From NCBI GenBank assembly GCA_942159475.1, contig OW804098.1, positions 120,367,374 through 120,431,373 on the forward strand: DNA of 64,000 nt, in the 5' to 3' direction. Shown one piece after another: positions 59,901 through 64,000 of this stretch. This stretch comes from Sthenelais limicola (lineage: Eukaryota; Annelida; Polychaeta; Phyllodocida; Sigalionidae). Every line of letters starts with the position of its first letter. The stretch's first letter is position 1. The notes below the pieces were generated by a model. It saw only the letters and a list, made by a program, of their open reading frames with translations, searched no databases and was not told the DNA's origin. The position numbers were made by a program, and so were the translations under genes.

Positions 59901-60469
59901 GGGAGATAATGGACTGACTGGGACAAAGTGTTGATTGGGGATTGGCCAGGCATGATAATAGTCACTCTAGCCTTGTGTCCAACTTATTAATTATTGTTAA
60001 CCTGTAGCTGATTGGATCCTCCATTTATCAAGGTAATTAATTAGTCCAGTCAGGATAAGCCAATCAGTTCAGGCCCTGTGTAATCATTGTAATCTGTCTA
60101 GTGTTCAAGACAATAAAATGGTTACACCGATCTCTTCTACTTAGTTCGGTTTAGGCTTTGAAACATACTTCTCTCAGTGTGTTGCATTGATTCATTTCTT
60201 GCTCAACTGCTGACCCGGAATTTATATTGAAGAATGACCCTGAATTCTTCAATATCATATCTAACCTAAGATGGCACTATTAAAATAATAATTAGCAATG
60301 GGTATCTGTATACATTAAGATTTACTTGTAGTTCTAGCATATATGAATTTACATATCATTTGATATTATTATTGATATTATTATTACTATAATAACGTTT
60401 TACCTTTATTTGCAGATCTTTGTGACACTCATCTCGTATGTTATTGTACTTCTTCAGTTTGGAGGTTGA
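55951..60469 (+). CDS. Gustatory-receptor-like (GRL) seven-transmembrane protein, four exons
   Basis: Exons 55951-56916, 57957-58130, 58790-58879 and 60416-60469 (TGA included) join in one frame to about 427 residues, the usual size for this family. All three introns are GT-AG and phase 0, as is typical near the C-terminus of insect Gr and animal Gr-like genes. Hydrophobic segments lie near residues 46-64, 88-111, 137-155, 193-226, 264-290, 302-317 and 397-424. The family signature before the sixth segment is visible (HLELSQLAEEVDDFFAGFLL), and the last helix ends SYVIVLLQF, matching the TYhhhhhQF motif. Family members are plasma-membrane proteins with an inside N-terminus; insect ones are ligand-gated cation channels for tastants. 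The ligand here is unknown. The start is set by an in-frame TAA at 55939-55941 and a G after ATG. There are no frameshifts. Confidence 0.85.
57357..57860. repeat. Repeat copies inside GRL intron 1
   Basis: 57450-57530 (AGGATGTTATCATATTATTT ... CTACCATTCACT) is the reverse complement of part of the flanking duplication (53955-54010). 57630-57840 is related in the direct sense (GAATCGCATGATTCAATCA, CATGTTCTTTCTAAGAT). It suggests that the flanking segment contains an inverted-end mobile element also present here. Confidence 0.55.
57957..58130 (+). CDS. GRL gene exon 2 (58 codons)
   Basis: Acceptor TTTCCTTGTGCTGCAG ends at 57956, and donor GTAAGT starts at 58131. Both junctions are phase 0. The product ends SLESFLLELPADVRHYERYR, which fits the hydrophilic loop between segments 6 and 7, where Gr proteins have a FLLQL-like motif. 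A second acceptor (TTACAG, ending 57929) would add nine in-frame codons. Confidence 0.7.
58180..58745 (+). mobile_element. Family C element in GRL intron 2
   Basis: It has CTTCACTTATTATTGCTCAT and the right end GATAGCTGAGAATGCAGCTT followed by TAA, matching copies at 3119 and 28026. The left end is not clear. A TC-rich run (CTCCCTCTCTCTCTCC) at 58625-58700 interrupts it. Confidence 0.6.
58790..58879 (+). CDS. GRL gene exon 3 (30 codons)
   Basis: Acceptor TTCTAATTGTTTCCAG ends at 58789, and donor GTGAGT starts at 58880. The peptide begins FMAMSLKLV and ends GKLLLITNTLIVT, corresponding to the loop and first half of helix 7 (compare G.FF.L.......V....TY in the family). A family C transposon end stops 45 bp before this exon. 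Confidence 0.75.
58885..59262 (+). repeat. 20-bp minisatellite in GRL intron 3
   Basis: Unit GTTTATGGAACTCTATTGGA, about 19 copies with TTGAA, TTGTA and TTTAA variants. It starts within 10 bp of the splice donor at 58880. The frames that cross it are intronic. Confidence 0.93.
59262..59480 (+). repeat. Interspersed repeat, copy 2, in GRL intron 3
   Basis: Shares ordered words with 39190-39410 (CAGTATCCAG, GCTATATCCAA, AATTGCTAATTACT). Class unknown. Confidence 0.5.
59635..59710 (+). mobile_element. MITE family A, left-end fragment in GRL intron 3
   Basis: GGGTCAGATTTTCAGAAAAG plus GTACAATTGGCAGCTCTA. The rest is missing, replaced by a 107-bp tandem duplication (GGAAATTTTGCTACAATCAC at 59684 and 59791). 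Confidence 0.7.
59711..60262 (+). mobile_element. Solo-LTR-like element, family G, in GRL intron 3
   Basis: From about 59880 it is colinear with the reverse of 38435-38890: GATTGGATCCTCCATTTATC, CAGGATAAGCCAATCAG, CAATAAAATGG (possible poly(A) signal at 60112), TTCTACTTAGTTCGGTTTAG and the end CTGAATTCTTCAATATCA. In the reverse-strand copy a TATATAAGC box occupies the matching place. Its signals could affect the host transcript; the sense orientation means the poly(A) signal is in frame with GRL transcription. Confidence 0.55.
60416..60469 (+). CDS. GRL gene exon 4 (17 codons plus stop)
   Basis: Acceptor TTACCTTTATTTGCAG ends at 60415. The exon reads IFVTLISYVIVLLQFGG and stops at TGA 60467-60469. 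The YhhhhhQF motif a few residues before the C-terminus is the most conserved feature of Gr-like proteins, and this placement strongly supports the gene model. AATAAA at 60495 gives a possible poly(A) signal. Confidence 0.82.
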   Translation: MFVTLISYVIVLLQFGG

Positions 60470-60745
60470 AGCTGCATTCTCAGCTATTATGACGAATAAA
60501 ATCATACAAAATTTATTTATCATATTAGGACTTACAACTATACTATACAAGAGTTACTCATATTAGGACTTAAAGGACTATATCTATCAATAGTCTGCTG
60601 CTGTTATATCTTAATACAAGAGTTACTCATATTATGGCTTATACGACTGGATTTATCAATATTCTGCTGCTGTTATATGCTTGTACAAGAGTTACTCATA
60701 TTATGACTTATTGGACTAGATTTATCTATATTCTGCTGCTGTTTT
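60464..60745 (-). mobile_element. Family C element, inverted partial copy at the GRL 3' end
   Basis: It begins TTGAAGCTGCATTCTCAGCT, the family C terminus in reverse, then has three inverted 68-bp units (AGTTACTCATATTATGACTT ... ATTCTGCTGCTG). The receptor's TGA stop falls in the TTGA that corresponds to the TTAA target site. Confidence 0.7.
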
Positions 60746-61480
60746 ATGATTATACAAAAATTTGAAGGTGAATCCAGAACAGACCTGGTTAACAATAATA
60801 AGTGGTTAATAAACACATCTAAAAAAAGACAACCCAGGAATGAATTCCAGAGGGACTGGAGAAAGGTGCGGCAGGTTTGAATCATGGCCGCGCTTCCAAT
60901 GTTTTGTATTTCAACTCTACTTGACTGGCCGCATAGACTGGCCGCATAGACTGTCTGGCGATGACCAAAAGTATGATTCTTTGAGACGGCCTCTGCTCAT
61001 CTGGTCACATGACAGTGCATCCTGGCGAGCAGTGGGCCGGGCCATGGGGGACTCCAGCCCTTGACGACCATAGCAACCCAGCTTAAAATCTCCAACTTTC
61101 CCCCTCGATTTCTTAAAGTATACATAATTGTGGGCAAAACGAAACAAGTGACTGCAATGTATTAGCAAAACTTGATATATCCATTTAAGATCATAGCATT
61201 TTGACCCGTTTATGTATGGTTTCAAAGGGGTTGAAAACAGGCATTTCAGCGTTAGCGCCTATGGCACTCAGCTGTTGTATTCACCCGAGTTTTTGCCGCC
61301 GATCGTAGCGCCACGTGTAAATACCCGGATTCTTGTCTCAAAGAATAAGCTTGTGCAGGGAAGTATGCTGGCATGCAATAGTACAACAGAGCTGAACTAT
61401 GTTCATGAATGTCCAATGTCCATTCATGGAGTGTTTATTTACGATGAGACTTCTGAAAGGGTAGAAATAGGTTTTTTTTG
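60746..61480. other. CpG-richer low-copy block downstream of the GRL gene
   Basis: 60860-61330 is rich in CpG (ATGGCCGCGCTTCC, GTAGCGCCACG) and free of MITE ends. ATCATGGCCGC near 60882 has a good start context but the frame stops after 21 codons. Frames at 61212-61520 (plus, 102 codons) and 60917-61225 (minus, 102 codons) have no recognised domain. It could be a promoter region or exon of an unseen gene. Confidence 0.3.
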
Positions 61481-62279
61481 TGGAAATTGTTCAACTGATG
61501 TATTCTTGTGGGTGTATTGACACTCAAATCAAATATATTTATTACATTTAGAAACGTTAGTGAGGTCAATTCAGAAGGACAGTTGAGAGAATTATTGTGG
61601 AATCCTACATTCTGACTTCTGACAGTGTAGGGGTATTTTTATTTTGTAAAGATTGTTCAACTGATGTATTATTGTGTGTATATTGACACTTGTGCATGAA
61701 ATCCCTTCAATGGACAAACCATTTTCGCCTTGGATTACATTTAGAAACGTTAGTGAGGTCAATTCAGAATGACACATGATACACTTATTGTGGAATCCTA
61801 CATTTCAAATGTTTTTACATCATAAAAGAGCACCAGATGTTTTATGTTAAATTGTTTTACTACCAAATGTAAAAATGAATACATTGTTATTGGGTCCACC
61901 TTGATTCTGGGTCATGACCTGATAAGCAGATTGAAAGACCTGATAAGCCTATTTCAACCTATGGCATCAGTATAAGAGACAAATACAGACAGAAGACCTG
62001 GTAAATGGGTGTTTTTAAACCTATTATATAATATATATGACATTTTTACTCTCACATGTGAATGTGGTTATCCTTGAGTCCCAAAATTATTATAGTATTC
62101 TTATACAATGATATTGGTATTAAAAGCTAATAATTCTAAGATTATATACAAACAATGTGGTGAGAAAAACCGGATGAGTGAATGAGGATTTCTGGCTAAG
62201 TGAAATACATAAAATATTGATTAGGTTCCACTTTGGATTTAGAAAGAACATGGTTGGGGGAATCAAAAAAGTCAATGAA
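61481..62279. repeat. Local tandem duplication of about 180 bp and AT-rich spacer
   Basis: 61485-61615 and 61655-61805 share TTGTTCAACTGATGTATT, ACATTTAGAAACGTTAGTGA and GTGGAATCCTACATT in order. 61830-62279 holds nothing I recognise. Confidence 0.6.
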
Positions 62280-64000
62280 AACCATATATTGTTTGATTGC
62301 TTTTTACTGAGGGAGAACTGAAATGTTATAACATTTACTAAAGAAGTCAATGGGAAGAAGGATTTTTTACCACTTTTTCAGAATATCAGATGAATGAATC
62401 ATGCGATGTCCTTTAAACAGCATATACATAGCTGACATTATTTTACCCACCAAATTTTTAAAAAACAGGGCGTCATTGAACTAAAGAAAGTTATTGAGAA
62501 TGTATGCTTTCCCTGAATGACCTCCATAGTGAATGGTAATAATTTTAGTCATCCCTAAATTATAAAATAATATGATAACATCCTTTTTCGTTTCTTTTTG
62601 AATTCACTCAACCATGTTCTTTTTCAAGATGAAGTTTGAACAAAATAGTGTTACTCCTATTTTTTCATACATTAGTTCCTTGAATTCCCGCTCTGCAGCA
62701 GTGCTGATGATGTTATATCTTATTACACAACATTATACAATGATTGCATAACAATGATTAACCACATTATTATTAATATTCCAAATTATCATTAACACTA
62801 ATTATTAAATTAATCAATCGCAGTACTATGCAAGTCTATTAAGAGGATCAGGTAACACCAGAGTTCATATAGAAATGTATCAGCCTATCACCAACAACCA
62901 CAACCATTCTACAACTCATGTGTATCATTTGGATAATAAAATAAGTCAGTCGGATCTCAAGATTCAAAGCCTCCGGTCTCTATTTATGTCTCCTTCTACA
63001 ATAGCTTTACAATAATCTAAATATATATATTCAAGTTATAAACCAAGTTTTAACACTGGTGGGAACCCATCTCTCTCCTGGACCTTATTAAATCACTTTA
63101 CCATATTTTCACATTGCTGGCATTTACCTTTAAGAGGTGCACCACACACCACTAAGGCAGTTACCTACCTAAGGACACCAAGGTATTATCATTGATATTA
63201 CTCTGCAATAAACAACCTGCCAAGACTACAACATCTTCTCTCCCTTATGTTATACCTGTTATCAAACCATGCATGGCAAGAAGGCTTACAGTCAAATAAT
63301 GTATATCATGGATAAAAAGAAACTTTTGCTGATGTAACCAGTACCCTCAAGCCAGTTATGCTAGATGAAGTGGAATTAGTCTGGTAGTGTAATGCGAAGT
63401 TCCTGACCTTGAGCAATTTGAGATATTCAAGATGGCCGCCACCGAACATGTTAAATCTGTAAGCTGGCATATCTGGGTATATGGGGTTAGGAATATGTTC
63501 TAGTCGTCTAAATGCATGTTTCATTAGCCTACAAATGCAATACAGTCATTAAATTAATCATTGACCCAACAATTTCCAATGAAAACTGCATTATGGAGTA
63601 CAATAATTTAATTTGGATGCTACTGATCCAGCAAATCGGTAAACAGGCTTATCTATGCTTCTAATGGATCTAGGGATACATTCTAGGTGTCTAAATTTAT
63701 GTTTTGTTAGCCTACAAATACAACCATATCAACATCCTGTGTCCCTATATCACATAGGAATGTGATATAGGGACCCCATAGATGATAAATCAAGAGAGAA
63801 AAACACTTTATCCTGGATCACCAGGTTAGGCTTTCCCGCTGCAGGACTAATCGGGAGTTTTCTAACATTGCTAGACATGCTATTGTTTCTCTTGCCAGAT
63901 CAATAATAGTAAGCAAATAACAAATTAGATTCATCAGTTCTCATAGAGCGACAGATCAATGAGCTCAAGATCAAATAAACTCTCCATAATTCATCTTGCA
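62280..64000 (+). repeat. Direct duplication flanking the receptor gene, copy 2 (continues past the edge)
   Basis: Colinear with 53720-55440 and still matching at the last base of the window (CTCTCCATAATTCATCTTGC also at 55338-55357). It lacks the 230-bp segment of copy 1 and carries its own insertion at about 62711-63118. Confidence 0.88.
62711..63055 (+). mobile_element. Possible LTR with primer-binding-like sequence
   Basis: A segment beginning TGTTATATC and ending TTTTAACA interrupts copy 2 relative to copy 1. It has AATAAAA near 62936 and is followed by CTGGTGGGAACCC, which starts with TGG as LTR primer-binding sites do. The insertion continues to about 63118. No coding region follows, so a solo or deleted element is likely. 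Confidence 0.35.

Overview
This window looks like repeat-rich nuclear DNA of an invertebrate animal, probably marine. It is AT-rich, has no dense prokaryotic gene order, and carries canonical GT-AG introns, many short inverted-repeat DNA transposons (MITEs), non-LTR retrotransposon pieces, solo-LTR-like sequences and very long tandem arrays. The one gene I can reconstruct encodes a gustatory-receptor-like (GRL) seven-transmembrane protein. That family is known from cnidarians, placozoans, echinoderms, hemichordates, molluscs and annelids as well as arthropods. I cannot assign the phylum from the sequence alone.

Layout: 1-2047 holds the minus-strand 3' part of a non-LTR retrotransposon (endonuclease then reverse transcriptase) that runs off the left edge and was inserted, 5'-truncated, into a MITE. 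Positions 3119-4163 are a TTAA-flanked element with an internal 68-bp tandem repeat, interrupted by a 275-bp hairpin-rich insert. Positions 6259-14480 are an 8.2-kb satellite of a 40-bp unit. Positions 14.5-23.5 kb hold MITEs, a retrotransposon 3' fragment and two strong palindromes. Positions 23505-26440 are a 46-bp tandem array. Positions 26.4-53 kb are mostly MITEs, LTR-like segments, polypyrimidine tracts (the largest 1.25 kb) and further tandem arrays of 85, 66/69 and 18 bp. A CpG-richer, low-copy stretch at 49.5-50.8 kb may include a promoter and first exon.

The GRL gene lies on the plus strand at 55951-60469. I read four exons joined by three phase-0 introns, giving about 427 residues and ending in the SYVIVLLQF motif typical of the last membrane helix of this family. 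It is preceded by a GA-rich tract and lies between two direct copies of a 1.7-kb segment (53.72-55.44 kb and 62.28-64.0 kb). A pair of inverted CTCF-like core motifs sits just left of the first copy. The second copy reaches the right edge, so a second GRL gene may begin about 0.5 kb beyond the window.

A theme across the window is that several tandem arrays can be traced to transposon ends. The 18-bp array matches the terminus of the TTAA element (family C), the 66/69-bp array matches the terminus of another MITE (family E), and an isolated 40-bp satellite unit lies against a copy of MITE family D. For brevity the repeat families are called A (about 235 bp, GGGTCAG ends, 4-bp target duplication), C (TTAA element), D (about 410 bp, ends with TGTGATCCGTTTTAGGAAAA), E (AATAGGGG...TTGCAT ends) and G (solo-LTR-like).
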